Shown here: piece after piece, positions 1 through 11,300 of the stretch
Layout of the letters: each line of letters opens with the position of its first letter
Numbering within the stretch: the stretch's first letter is position 1
NCBI GenBank assembly: GCA_964017235.1
Contig: OZ024929.1
Span: 21,697,464-21,761,463, forward strand
DNA from: Sabellastarte sp. h YS-2021
Lineage: Eukaryota > Annelida > Polychaeta > Sabellida > Sabellidae
DNA: 64,000 nt
Direction of reading: 5' to 3'
Position numbers and translations under genes: made by a program
Notes under the pieces: model-generated
Databases searched by the model: none
What the model saw: the letters and a program-made list of their open reading frames with translations, nothing else
What the model was told of the DNA's origin: nothing

Positions 1-334
1 ACAATCTTTATTACTCAAGTAAGGATAGTCTTCCAGTTGCATTAACCTTGGCCTCTGATTAGAGCAATAGAACAAATATACATAAATCAACACTTTCAAT
101 GAGGGGCATCGTGAGAGTACAATCGAAAAATTATTTGGAATAGAGGACATGCAGGCATTTAAAGATGATTATACAGGGCAATTTTCTCTAATAAAGTGCC
201 AGAATTTTTAGGTAAATAAGTTGCTTAACTTAATATCAGAATGTATTCATGAAAGACACCCCAGCACGGGTTACCTTTATTACCAGGCATGTTGTTTAAT
301 ACTTAGGTTCCACATCATGCAAATGTAAGTTCAA
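1..334. other. Unassigned AT-rich DNA
   Basis: No exon, repeat or RNA gene recognised. Confidence 0.4.
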
Positions 335-494
335 AGTCAAAGATGGGGTTTTATGTACCTCTCAACAGACTTGGTTGTATTGGGACACGTCCTCAGCATT
401 TGTCAACCATGGGAGTCAAACCCACACAGAGGTGTCAGCCTGTGTTTACATTTCAAACTGGTAAACTCAAAAGGCCACTTTAGACCTCTGGTAT
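335..494 (-). repeat. tRNA-derived SINE, family B, reverse copy
   Basis: On the minus strand this matches the element at 34205-34400: the tRNA-like head at the high-coordinate end, GGGTTTGACTCCC-like B box near 415-430, then the GACGTGTCCCAATA body and an ACCCCAT tail. The reading frame 353-586 is an accident of this repeat. Confidence 0.65.
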
Positions 495-625
495 ATGTTC
501 AAGGTGTCAGTGAAGACTGCGGTCTCCGTCTTATTTCACACTCTTTTAGCCAATCATGGCTTCAATTTGGCTTACGTGAGAGGTGAGCATGTTACCGCTG
601 CACCATTATGGCTCCTTGCAGTCCA
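495..625 (-). repeat. tRNA-derived SINE head, reverse copy
   Basis: Read on the minus strand from about 618, the sequence GGAGCCATAATGGTGCAGCG with GTAACATGCTCACCTC resembles the GGGGCCACGGTGGCAGAGTG head of family A with a degenerate A box. The body is poorly preserved. Confidence 0.4.
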
Positions 626-954
626 AGAGGATTGACCAATACTTTAAAGAAAAAGTAGATTATAAGGCCATAGTTGGCCCATTATGCAGAGCTACTTCCT
701 TTAGAAATATGTATTATTCCTTGTGATTTTTCAATAGCAAAGCCAGAGTTACTAGGTCAGTTGTTGACCCATCAATGCCCCCAGGTAAATGTTTAAATTA
801 CTTGTTGAGTAAAATTTAAATCTATATTCATTTCTTTTTCATTTATTTAAATTGTAATCGATTGATAAATTACTTGCACAAAATCTAAAGCTATGCCCCT
901 AAAAGTGCAGTTAGAAGCCTACAGGTGGATCCTCATAATTATACTAGTTTGGAA
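626..954. other. Unassigned AT-rich DNA
   Basis: No coding signal seen. Confidence 0.4.
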
Positions 955-1181
955 GGGCCACGGTGGTCTAGTGGTAAGACACTCGCTTCCCACTTCTGAG
1001 ATCAGTACTCAAATCCAGGCTTGACCTCAATGGGAAAGCTGTTAGTTGCTTGCCGTTGTTTGGCAGTTAGACGCTTGATTAACTGTATGTACTGGTTTCC
1101 TCTGTCTTTCCAACTACCCATCAAAATATAACTCTGGTCAGATACTAGGCATAACACTAAAACACTAAATAAATAAATATA
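955..1181 (+). repeat. tRNA-derived SINE, family A
   Basis: Head GGGCCACGGTGGTCTAGTGG with an A box at 964-974 (TGGTCTAGTGG), a decayed B box near 1005-1017, then the family-A body (GGGAAAGCTG...AGTTGCTTGC, CTGTATGTACTGGTTTCCTC, CCAACTACC) and an AAATAAATAAAT tail. Same body as 13513-13745, 14077-14320 and 48101-48312. Confidence 0.8.
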
Positions 1182-3099
1182 GTGTTTTGTATTTAAGTAT
1201 CCTCAGAAAATGTACATGGGCATTGCAGTCTCTCTTTTGGTCTAAAGGTATGGCTTCATGACAGGTTTAGTACCAACAGCAGGATGCATCCCATGTCAGA
1301 AAGGGAATACTGAATGATGAAGCATTAGGGCACAAGACACTTGTGGTCCTATATTAAACAATATCTTAACGTCCCTTGGACTTCCACTGAATGACAGGAA
1401 GGTGGTACATCCAACCTCTGTTCTTACTTATTACTTATTAAAAGGTAACGTAATTTGTGGGCCTCTGTTCTTACTAGTACTTACTTATTAAAAGGTAACG
1501 TAATTTGTGGGCCTCAAAAGTTTCCACAACATGTAAGAAAATGTACTAATTATTAGAAAACTGTTATTTGTATCTGAATACATTAAGCACTCTTAGTGCA
1601 CTTTCTGATGCCTGTAGTGCACCTTGTTTTTCTCTTAAACCTTATACTGATATTTGTACTGATGTCTCTCTCACGGGCAGTTAAAATTAAGGTTTACACG
1701 TGTCCCATTCTTCGCTTATTAGCAGTTAAATGTACTATTGCCCATTGAGAAGTGTATAATGTAATGTATTAGAACATGGCGTCATAAATGCATGAATGTT
1801 GGGTTCAAATATGTAATTTTAACTTGTTGGTACTTTAAGTGGAAAACATTTTCACCTTTTACATTGTTCTTCATATGAAATGACTGTGTTTAAGTAATCT
1901 ACAGTAAATTTAATGTTTCCTAAAGCTTCTTATGGACATTGTAAATAAAGTTACTGTCATGCGAAACAACAGACGAGCCCACCAAATATTTCGTCATGTT
2001 GAAATTAAATCAGAATGTTAACTTCTGTCTGTGTTTTCAATACAATTCCCTCACTTGATCTGACATTAGGAATGAGGGAGTATTGATGTTTAACAGTGAT
2101 ACAGATGATACACTATACCTCAGATATTCTTGCAGATAGCATATATGAACATATATATCAAAAGTAAATTTTTAACAGGATTTTTGTTCTGGACCAAAAA
2201 CTTTCCCCTTTAAGGTTATTATTTCTTTCACAGGCAATAAATAAAAATAGGCCCTTGTGGTAGATTGTATGTAAAGTTAGCATTTAGTCAGTTTTCTTTT
2301 GCCTTTAATCTCCTAATTTTGAATCCAGTTTTGGATATAAAGCCTCAATGTAGACTCCTAAAATTGATTTAGTACTTACACATGTTTAAATTTTGTTATC
2401 CTACTTTACCACTGATGGATGGCACTTTGATTTTTGAAAACAACTACTTCACAGTATACTGACTTCAGTTAGTGTAAAGTATATTTCCTGTTATGATGAG
2501 TTCCTTAAATGGAAATTGTACACATGAATGGTACACAAAATAAGAAACATACATAGAACATTTTTAAATGTGTACTTCAGAACATGCTCTAATTTAGGTT
2601 TCTGTGATTTGACATGCATGATCTTGGATATACTTAATATCAAAGGAGACCATAGTATCTGTGGATGTAAAGTGAACTATCCAACAATTTAATGTCTTAG
2701 GTGACAGTGTTCCAAGGTAGGGATTTATATTCATATTTCGAATTATTTCTACATTTCCTCAAAACTTGAGGGCCTATATTTATTTAACATTCTTAACAGC
2801 CATTTGTAAAGAGAATATTCTAATAATTAAGAGGAATTTCTCAGAACAAGAATTTCTATTTGGTGAGAGATAGTCAGAATTCTAATGATATTAATTAGAA
2901 ATTGTTCACCACAGCCGTATAGAAAGCAAGATTAGTTTTTGTTACTGTAAATACACCTTTTCTTACAAAAATCTGTAAAAAATACACTTCTCATGGCATT
3001 TGTGAAATGTTTTTGTTCTTAGCATTGCGTCTTTTAAGTTATTTAGCCAATCCTTATTTTAAGCAAATTTGTAGAGCAAAAGTATTGGTAAAGGCTGTA
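1182..3099. other. Unassigned 5' flank
   Basis: AT-rich. Apart from the tandem duplication at 1415 I see no gene or named repeat. A missing SLC5 promoter and 5'UTR exon could lie here or in 5070-7000. Confidence 0.35.
1415..1511. repeat. Two-unit tandem duplication (47 and 50 bp)
   Basis: 1415-1461 and 1462-1511 both run from CCTCTGTTCTTACT to GTAACGTAATTTGTGGG and differ mainly by a short insertion, so the duplication is recent. Confidence 0.9.
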
Positions 3100-4450
3100 A
3101 ACACTAATGAGGATAGATTGCAAGATGCAATTTATTTTGGAAAAATTTTACAATTTTTAGTCATTGAAAAGGTTGTATCACAGCAGTTAACTCAACTTGT
3201 CACTGCAGTTACTTAAATTAACAATATCAGTCTGCATAAAGAAGACATCACAGAAACTGCACTGTTAAAAATAATGAATGATTTATTGCTGGTTGCTGAT
3301 GATCAAGAATTGGCATTGATGACTTTTCTTGATTTATCACAGCATGCTACTGTTGAGACGTCAATCCACGTCTGAAGTCAGTGGAGTTGCACTTTCCTGG
3401 TATACCTCATATCTAACTGGTAGGACACAGTCTGACAAGATAGGCAGTGGGATGTCCAAAGAGGGAGTTTTAAAATGCTGTGTCCATCAAGGTTCTGTTT
3501 TGGGCCCACAGCTGTATTCTGATTACGAAATACCTCTAGGGACTATTATCAGGTATTTTCTGATTTTATTCCACATGTATTTAGATGATTCACAATTTTA
3601 TAAGTCAGTATCACCATTAATTCAGGAAGGCAAACTGACTGCTGTAATGCAGCTTCAAAATTATATAGCTGAGATAAGTGACAGGAACAAGTAAAAACAT
3701 AAATGAAGATAAGACTGAATTCCTGATAGCTGGAACATCTCGCCAGTGTGCAAAAGTGTTGTTTGACTCTCTGAGTGTAAGTGGAATAATTATGCCAGCC
3801 AGTCCCTGTGTTAAAAACCTCAGTGTTGTCATTGATGAGGAACTTACATTAAATAATCACATAACTTATATCTGCAAGACATACATGACCACATCATCAG
3901 CTAATACCAATGTGCATTCAGTAATCTCTGCAAAATCAGATTACTGCAACTCTCCCGTTTTTGACATCCCAGATTTTTTTATCACAAAGTTACATGTACA
4001 AAATGCTGCTGCTAAGATTGTCCTGAATTTTATGAAGTATGACACCTATCTGATGAAACTGCACTGGTTACCCTTAAGACAGCGCATTATCTACAAACTG
4101 AACCTCATTGTGTTCAAGGTATTAAAGGGTGATGCCCTTGACTATATACAGTCCCTGCTTTCCATGAACCAACTAGCAAGACCACTATGTTCAGGTGACA
4201 AAATATATAAACTAAAAGAGCCTTGATAGAAACTGAAAAGTAAGGGATACCGATCTTTCCATGTTGCAGCACCTTGCTACTGAATAGCCTACCCGATTGT
4301 GTATACAACATTGAGCTGGATTAAAATGACTTCAAGAAAAGACTTAAAACCTTTCTACTTAAGAGTGCTTTGTTGGAGTATTGCAGTGATTATCCAATCA
4401 GTAACTAGAATAATGCTTATAAGGAACTAACTATTATTATTATTAATACA
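3100..4450 (+). mobile_element. Degenerate CR1/L2-type LINE, RT region to 3' end
   Basis: Broken frames follow the CR1/L2 RT order: ILQFLVIEKVVSQQLTQL (about 3160), TETALLKIMNDLLL (3252), FLDLS, SGVALSWYTSYLTGRTQS (3381), VHQGSVLGPQL, MYLDDSQFY (catalytic box A/L-D-D form), NEDKTEFLIAGTSRQCAK (3702) and LHWLPLRQRIIYKLNL (4057). At least two frameshifts and several stops break it. It ends in an ATT repeat (4432-4446), typical of this group. Confidence 0.85.
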
Positions 4451-4452
4451 AG

Positions 4453-5070
4453 AGCACTCAGAGAGCGCAGACCTCCGCCAAATGAGCTCAATTCTTGGAC
4501 TTTCAAAACCTACCATTAGCAGTTCCTTGTCCCACTTTGGACATTTCCTGAAAATTTCATCAAAATCTGTCCATAGCTTTTCAAAATTATCTTTCTTTAA
4601 AAAATCCCAGGATCCACAAGGTCCAGATAGTGATCTGGATCCCTCTCAAAATCTAACCACTTCTTCCTTTTACCATTTCTAACATATCCTAAAAATATTA
4701 TCAAAATCCACCCTGTAATTATCTGGCTATAACCTCCTTTTAAAGTGGGATCCAGATCACTCCCAAAATCTTACTACTTGTTCCTTGTCCCATTTAGGCC
4801 ATTTCCTGAAAATTTAATCAAAATCCATCCATAACTTTTTGAGTTATCTGTCTTTAAAAATTACATTTTATCGATCCAGAAGATCCAGATAGTGATCCGG
4901 ATCACTCCCAAAATTTAATTATTTCTTCCTTTTACCTTTTCAGACATATCCTGAAAATTCATCAAATTCCTTCTATAAGTTTTTCAGTTATCTTGTTCAC
5001 AAACAAACTCACAAACCCACAAACAAACCCAGGTGAAAACATAACCTTCTTGGCGGATTTAATAATTTCT
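4453..5070 (+). repeat. Interspersed repeat R1 (internally repetitive)
   Basis: Starts GCACTCAGAGAGCGCAGACC, TCCGCCAA and ends with a Lys-rich CACAAACAAAC tract and AACCTTCTTGGCGGA. Inside, a module of about 130-150 bp (GGATCC...GATCCAGATCACTCCCAAAA, TTCCTTGTCCCATTT, CATTTCCTGAAAAT, CATAACTTTTTGAGTTATCT) recurs about three times. The two ends, CTCCGCCAA and TTGGCGGA, are inverted matches. Confidence 0.75.
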
Positions 5071-5639
5071 TGTGAGCAGTCTAGTTTTGGCTGTTATATG
5101 TGTAATCCATTTTGCGTAGTCTAGTCCTATTTGTATTCTATTGTCTTATGTTTTTCTCAATTTTTATGTTATTTTTGCTTTCCTATATCTAGTCAGTTGT
5201 GTTGGTCTTTTGACCAGTATAGTAAATCCATTTTATTTGTATTTTTGTTGATGTTGTTTTTATTGGTTAGTTAATGTGCTTATTCATTTTAATGGTTCTA
5301 AATAACACCAAGGTGTTTTGGGACCTTGCAGTTACTTATTGTAGCATCAAGGAGCAGGTTGTAAGATAATGAAAGTATAACATCAACATTAAAGTCAGTA
5401 TAAGGTCTATAGTATTTTGTTTTAACAAATGTGAGCGTTGGTTTGATTCATGCTCATAAAACACTTTGGATTTGAAGGCTTGCTTATTATTTCAACTGTT
5501 AAAATGCAACACCAACTTTGATTACCACTTTTGTATGTTGGTATCAGGTGTTCCAATGACTTTCGCATCTGAGATAATCAGTTCAGATCAAGTTCACTAC
5601 ATTAGTAAATACTTATGGCTTGTCCACATGTAGCAAGAA
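5071..5639. other. Unassigned AT-rich DNA
   Basis: Nothing recognised. Confidence 0.4.
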
Positions 5640-6000
5640 ATACTCCGAGAGCACATATCTCTGCCAAGGAACATAATAAGTAAATGGGAAAACCTGGATT
5701 TTTCTTGTATCCAGATGTTGATCAAGATTATTCTCAAAATTTAATGTGATCAGAACAAGACCTTTTTTTCTGTTTTGATAAAATTTCAACAGCAGTATTT
5801 AGGTAATAATATTAACGAAAAAACAAAGGGACAACCAGATAAACAAATAATAATATCACTGGTTTCAGTTATGAATCTTTCAAGGTTGTGAGGTTGTATT
5901 TTGCAAACTAGAAGTGCCCGCTGGAGCAAAAACCCTCTCTTAGGTCTTGAACCAGATACTGGTAAAAAATTCCAGTGCGGATCGGTAAATCTCACCTTGT
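5640..6000 (+). repeat. Remnant of repeat R1
   Basis: TCCGAGAGCACATATCTCTG followed by GCCAAGGAA, a CCAGAT/GATCAAGATTATTCTCAAAA module and AAATTTAATGTGATC echo the R1 copy at 4453-5070, with heavy decay. Confidence 0.45.
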
Positions 6001-7000
6001 GTGAAACTACGATGACAATTTCATAAACAGTATTTAAGTTATGAAGCAGATATTTTTAAAATCTCCCTTAAATTCTTGAGTTTTGATTTGAATCTAGATC
6101 AACTTTAAAGAGCACCTAGCCATTTGTGAAACATGATGCTGATCCCAATTTATAATTTTCAAATTAGGCATGCAGATTAACAGACAAAAGGATGTAATTA
6201 GATTACCCTTCCCCTATCCTTCAAGAGGGGAGAGCAATTAATGATGACCTGCGATGTAATGCAATGAAACTTTTATAGCACTAAATCTGGATCGTTTACT
6301 GACTGTACAAGCACATAAAGCAAGAAGAAGAACAATCAAATTCCAGAAGCACAGCAGGCCAATACCATTGACATTGTGGAAATGAGAAGGCTATAAAAGG
6401 TAGGCTTTTCTGAAGAAGAAGTATGTTTTCAGTGTGTGTCTGAAAGATGGATGAGAAACAGCTGTTTAGCTTTTTGTCCTTGGGGAGACTTTTCTATAAA
6501 GATGAAGCTTCAGTTTGCAAACATATTATTAAAGTTCTTTTTTTTATTTGTGCTCTAAGGATAGGAATGTTAAGGTAATTTGCTGCACCAGGTATTCTTG
6601 GTACATGGTGCTTGAGTAAGACAGGTTTTGAAATTCTTTGCAAAATCTGTGTTGATGAAATTTACGGGGAGTCAGAGTTTTGAGAATGTTGCATTGTTTG
6701 CAACTAGTGCAGACCTTGACGGACATTTTGTTCTGTTTGTTATGATTGTAGCTGGACTATTTTTGGAAACACAGTAGTTTTTTTGACATTGCATTTGGGG
6801 GGAAACTCACACAGAGAATTACATTACTCGAAGTAACTGCCTTGTTATATCTTATATATTCAAGTACTCTGGCTGTCTGAGATCACCCATCTGAGCAAAA
6901 CAGCCACCACAAACCTTGTTAATATGAGCACCACGTATGAACCCGACATTGAACCAAATCTGACAGTTTCTGACATAATTTAGGGTAAATAGAAGGAATC
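6001..7000. other. Unassigned DNA upstream of the AAATCGGCCC element
   Basis: No exon recognised. A GGCTATAAAAGG string at about 6391 and TTCTATAAAG at about 6491 look like TATA boxes, but nothing coding follows, so I give them no weight. Confidence 0.35.
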
Positions 7001-7805
7001 CTAGACAAATCAGCCCTTTGCCAAATCGGCCCTTTGCCAAATCGGCCCCCGTCAAATCGGCCAACAAAATAACATTACCTGGTCAAATCGGCCCCTTATA
7101 AAATAATTTATGGTCAAATCGGCCTCTTATTATAATAACAATTATAATACTGTTTTCTAATACTGTTTCTTTAACACTTAAGCTAGTTATCCCTATATTA
7201 AATAAATACCAAAGATCACAGTATCCTGACATCTTTCATATGTGTTAATTACACTTAAACAACATATAAGCTATTGTCTCTACTGTCAATACATAGTCAC
7301 ACATATTTATCAACCCATCCAGCCTGATTACAATTAAATGATGCATTTCTCAATAAAAAGCCTCTTATTTTCTCTAAAAAGATCACAAAAGTTATGGTAC
7401 CATCTGCAGAGACTATGCATTTAGTATAATTGGATGTAATGGATATAGGTTAAAAGGCATTAATTACATGATCCAGTTACCTTTGATGTGTATCAATGAC
7501 ACCTAGCCAAAGTTCTCACCTTTTTCATAATTATAAAGATTTTAATTCATCCTTATTTCAATTAAGGCATGTCGTTTCTGTTGAATTGGACCTCTCATTT
7601 TTCTGTTTTAATAATCCTGAATAAATATATTTATCAATCCAGTCGAATGCTCTCTGCAGGTCTATAAATAAGTTTTAATTACAAAAGTTTTCAACTGGGG
7701 TCCGATTTGTCCAGAGCTGAATTTTTAGCGGGGCCGATTTGTCCAGGGCCAACTGTTTTAGGGGGCCGATTTGCCGAGGGCCGATTTGGCAAAGGGCGAA
7801 GGGTC
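7001..7805. mobile_element. Non-autonomous element with AAATCGGCCC end repeats, copy 1
   Basis: The left end (7003-7110) carries five tandem-spaced AAATC(G/A)GCC(C) motifs, the first two separated by CTTTGCC. The right end (7695-7800) carries the reverse complement (GGGGCCGATTTG...) four or five times. The interior (7111-7680) is AT-rich with no coding frame. The terminal order AATCAGCCCTTTGCCAAATC is shared with copies at 15286-16012 and 50247. No target duplication could be fixed. Transposon class unknown. Confidence 0.7.
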
Positions 7806-7961
7806 CCCGGAATGTTGAATTGCAAATTAGATTTGAGCTTCTTTTGTTGATGCTTTGGCCAAAACACAATAAATATGATTTGTCAGGATTGTGCCAACAT
7901 GTCCCCTACCTATTATACGTAGTGTGAAAATATAAAATCAAACATAACTCTATTTTCCATT

Positions 7962-8002
7962 GTGTTCCATTTTGTTCCAGTTCCTATCAAAGCATAAAAA
8001 AT
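7962..8002 (+). other. Splice acceptor and 5'UTR leader of the SLC5 gene
   Basis: A T-rich tract ending in TTGTTCCAG at 7980 lies 22 nt before the ATG at 8003. This implies that transcription starts in an upstream non-coding exon, which I could not locate in 1-7960. Confidence 0.6.
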
Positions 8003-8347
8003 ATGACATTTTCAAGAGAGACCTTCAGCTGGTTGGATTACCTGATCTTCTCTGTAATGATGGTAGCATATTGTGCAATCGGAATCTACTATGCTATTAT
8101 TGATTCCAAAGACCAAACACAGAATGAATTCTTCATGGGGAGCCGGAAACTGAAATGGATACCAGTGGCATTTTCACTATGTATGTCCCACAACAGTGCC
8201 ATTGCCATGCTTGGCAAACCAGCAGAGGTATACCTGTATGGATATCAGTATGTCATGAGCAGCTTTGGGTCATCTTTGGCCATACTGATTTCTGCATATA
8301 CATTTGTGCCAATGCTGTACAAGTTAAAACTGACCAGCGCATATGAG
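8003..8347 (+). CDS. SLC5 exon 1 (residues 1-115)
   Basis: Encodes three membrane segments: about residues 10-33 (WLDYLIFSVMMVAYCAIGIY), 52-72 (the unwound core helix equivalent to LeuT TM1) and 83-108. Between the first two is the family motif FFMGSRKL. The core helix reads PVAFSLCMSHNSAIAMLGKP, where relatives have small residues and G-T-P; the His, Asn and Lys here are unusual. Donor is GAG|GTAAAT, phase 0. Confidence 0.93.
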
Positions 8348-11300
8348 GTAAATTGAACAATTTTGATCTAGTTTGGGTATTGTTTATATTTTATTTTGGT
8401 AACAAGTTAAATACAAAAATATGGAAAATGTGGATTAATGTATGTGAAATAACACTTATTTATATGGCAATTATTTAATATTCTTTACAATACAAATTAT
8501 TTATTCAAATCTTTTCCCCAAAATGTTGACACTTTCTACACTCATTTTTGTGATCAAATAAAAATGTTTTTTAGACTTAGTTTATGGTGTTTTCACACTG
8601 ATAAATACATACAGAAAACTGGCAATGTTTTGGTGTATTTTCTGGTGTATGCTACACAATAAAACAATTAAAAACGTTGTGTATTATATTTTTTCAGTAT
8701 TTGGAGCTAAGATTTCAGTCCAAAGCAGTCAGACTTATTGGGAGTGTATTAATAGTTATATCTCGGGTAAGACATATTTTACTCATATCGGTGAGTTACT
8801 AATTTCACAAAGCCAACCTGAATATTCCTATGTAGCATTTTGACATGTAATGTGAGCAGAAATAGAGCATCTTCGTTAAATATAAATTTATTTATCTCCA
8901 TAGTTACTGATTATTGTTAAAATTATATTTTATACATTCAGCAATTCATATCGTTTCAGCAAATAGAAAATATAATTTTTTTTTAGATTTTTATCAATTC
9001 AGCTGATATTATATAAATATATCATATTTAAGAAACCCATATTAGATCTACAGCCCATGGTCATATCCACATATAGCTATATATTTTAGTTGTAGTGTTC
9101 AAACCATCCATAAGTCTGCCCTGATCCCTAAATCCTGATATGACCCTATCAGACATCTTGTATTCTATAGAAAATGTCAAACCTGCTCGTGACCACAAAC
9201 TTTATATACGACAAAATATGATACTGAGTCAGATTTTTGATACTGTCAGTACACTTTTAGATAAATATTTTTTGCCAAATTATTCGCTTGTTCTATCAGA
9301 ATTCTAAATACAGGGCTGTATATATAAGATCCTAGCCAAGTCTTAGACTTCACATTTGTATAAAACTAACCAACTTAAGCCTAAAACTTGTCTAAGACCT
9401 GTTTTGAATTTGGTACAGAAGAATAAACCTAGTTATTTTTTCATTCAGCAAAGGCATTGGCAATGTGGGAATGTTTTTAAATATAAGACGAGAACAGAAC
9501 ACTTGTTCCAAGGCCCACCAATATGGTTTATGGGCACAATGATAAAAAAATTTTCAGACTTGATTACCTCTAGTGAAACTGGTCACATTATGGTCTGTGG
9601 AGATTACAATTTGGCATTAGAACCTTCCCTTGACACCTATCAATGTAAACATGTCAATAACCCGAAATTATGTGAATTTTGCTCTTGCAACTAATGAACA
9701 CTTGTAATATGACTGATGTGTTCAGATATCTATATAAAGAAACTAAAAGGTATACATGGCGCAGAAAAAGGCCTATGCAGCAAGCTTGTTTAGACAATAT
9801 CATTGTCTCAAATGAACTTTTAGATTACATCCATAGCTGCCAAATAAAACCTGGATACCGTACAGACCATTCTATTGTTGAAATAAATATGATTTTCTGT
9901 AAATTTACTTAAGGAAAAGGAGTTTGGAAGTTCAAATTTTCCCTCCTAAAATATCGAACTACTTAGAATCGGTCAATAACTTAATAGATTTAGCTAAAAA
10001 GATTACGCTGTTCCTGTATACAATTTAGATAACATACATCAAATAGCAGATACTGACGTTCATATCAAGCTAAATGATAGTCATTTTCTGAAAATGTTAC
10101 TCCACAAAATCAGGGGGGAGACTATCAAATATGCTTCTAAATTTAAAATGGTCAAGAAACAAGAGAACAACAACTTATATCCAACACTGAGTTGCTAGAA
10201 AACTTGAACATGGGTAATAATGTGGCTGAGCTTGAGGGAAAAGGGATTGAACTTCAAGGACTCAGGGAAAACAAGGTCAAAGGGGCTTATGTCTACAGTG
10301 GTTGAAAGAGGGAGAAAAACCTTCAAAGTATTTTTGTGCTCTGAAATGCTCAAACTATCTTGAAAAAACAATGAAAGGCATACAAAAACCCAGTGGGGAA
10401 GTTATCACCAACCAAAAAGAAATTCTTACTTCAAGAAAAGACTTCTATCAAAATTTATTCATGAACAAAGTCAATACCTTGTGAGAAACCAATTTTAATG
10501 ATATGTTCTTTCACAATGATGTAACTTGTTTGTCTGAAAATCAACCCCAGAAACTTGAAGGACCCCTTAAAATTAATGAGTTGAGCAATGCTTTAAAAAC
10601 ATTGAAAAATGGAAAAACTGGTATTGATGGTTTTCCGGCAGAATTTGTAAAAGTATTTGGGGAAACTCAAATTCTTCATTCTTAGAGCAATGAACCATGC
10701 TTATGAATATGGAGAAATGTCTGTATCATTCTGTCAGTGTATTATCACCTGTCTCCCCAAAGGAGACAAACCAAGGCAATTTATAAAGAATTGGTGTCCA
10801 ATATCTTTGTTATCTGTCATATATAAAATTGGCTCCAGTGCAATTGCAAACTGTATTAAGAAGTTTTTAGGCTGTGTTATATCTTCAGAGCAATCAGGCT
10901 TTATCAGTGGACGGTATATTGCCGACAGTACTCATTTAATTTATGAACTAATGAGCATTGCTGAACAAAAACACAGGTGTTTTAATGCTCGTAAATTTTG
11001 AAAAAGCATTCGATTCCATTTCTTGGAGCTTTCTGTTTTCAGTTTTGAAGCTCCTTAGCTTTGGACCAAGTATCATAAAATGGATTCATACCTTTAACAA
11101 AAATATCAAAGCAACTATCATGCAATGTTGGGTGATGTCTTGCTTTATAAATATTGAAAAAGGTTGTCTCCAAGGTGATCCAATCGCACCATATCTATTT
11201 ATTATATGTGCACAAATATTAAGTTTCATGTTGAAATACAATCAATCTGTAAGAGGTATAAAGGTGGGAAATACTGAATTGAGACTGACATAATTCGCGG

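Noticed and set aside
353-586. 77-residue + strand frame
   Set aside because: Lies across two reverse-oriented SINE copies; no family features.
3617-3832. 71-residue minus frame
   Set aside because: Shadow of the CR1/L2 LINE on the opposite strand.
6391-6402. TATAAAAGG as SLC5 promoter
   Set aside because: No exon or conserved initiator follows and it is 1.6 kb from the leader acceptor; a single TATA-like word in AT-rich DNA is weak.
7739-7927. 62-residue frame with RGP repeats
   Set aside because: The repeats are the GGGCCGATTTG motifs of the AAATCGGCCC element, not a protein repeat.
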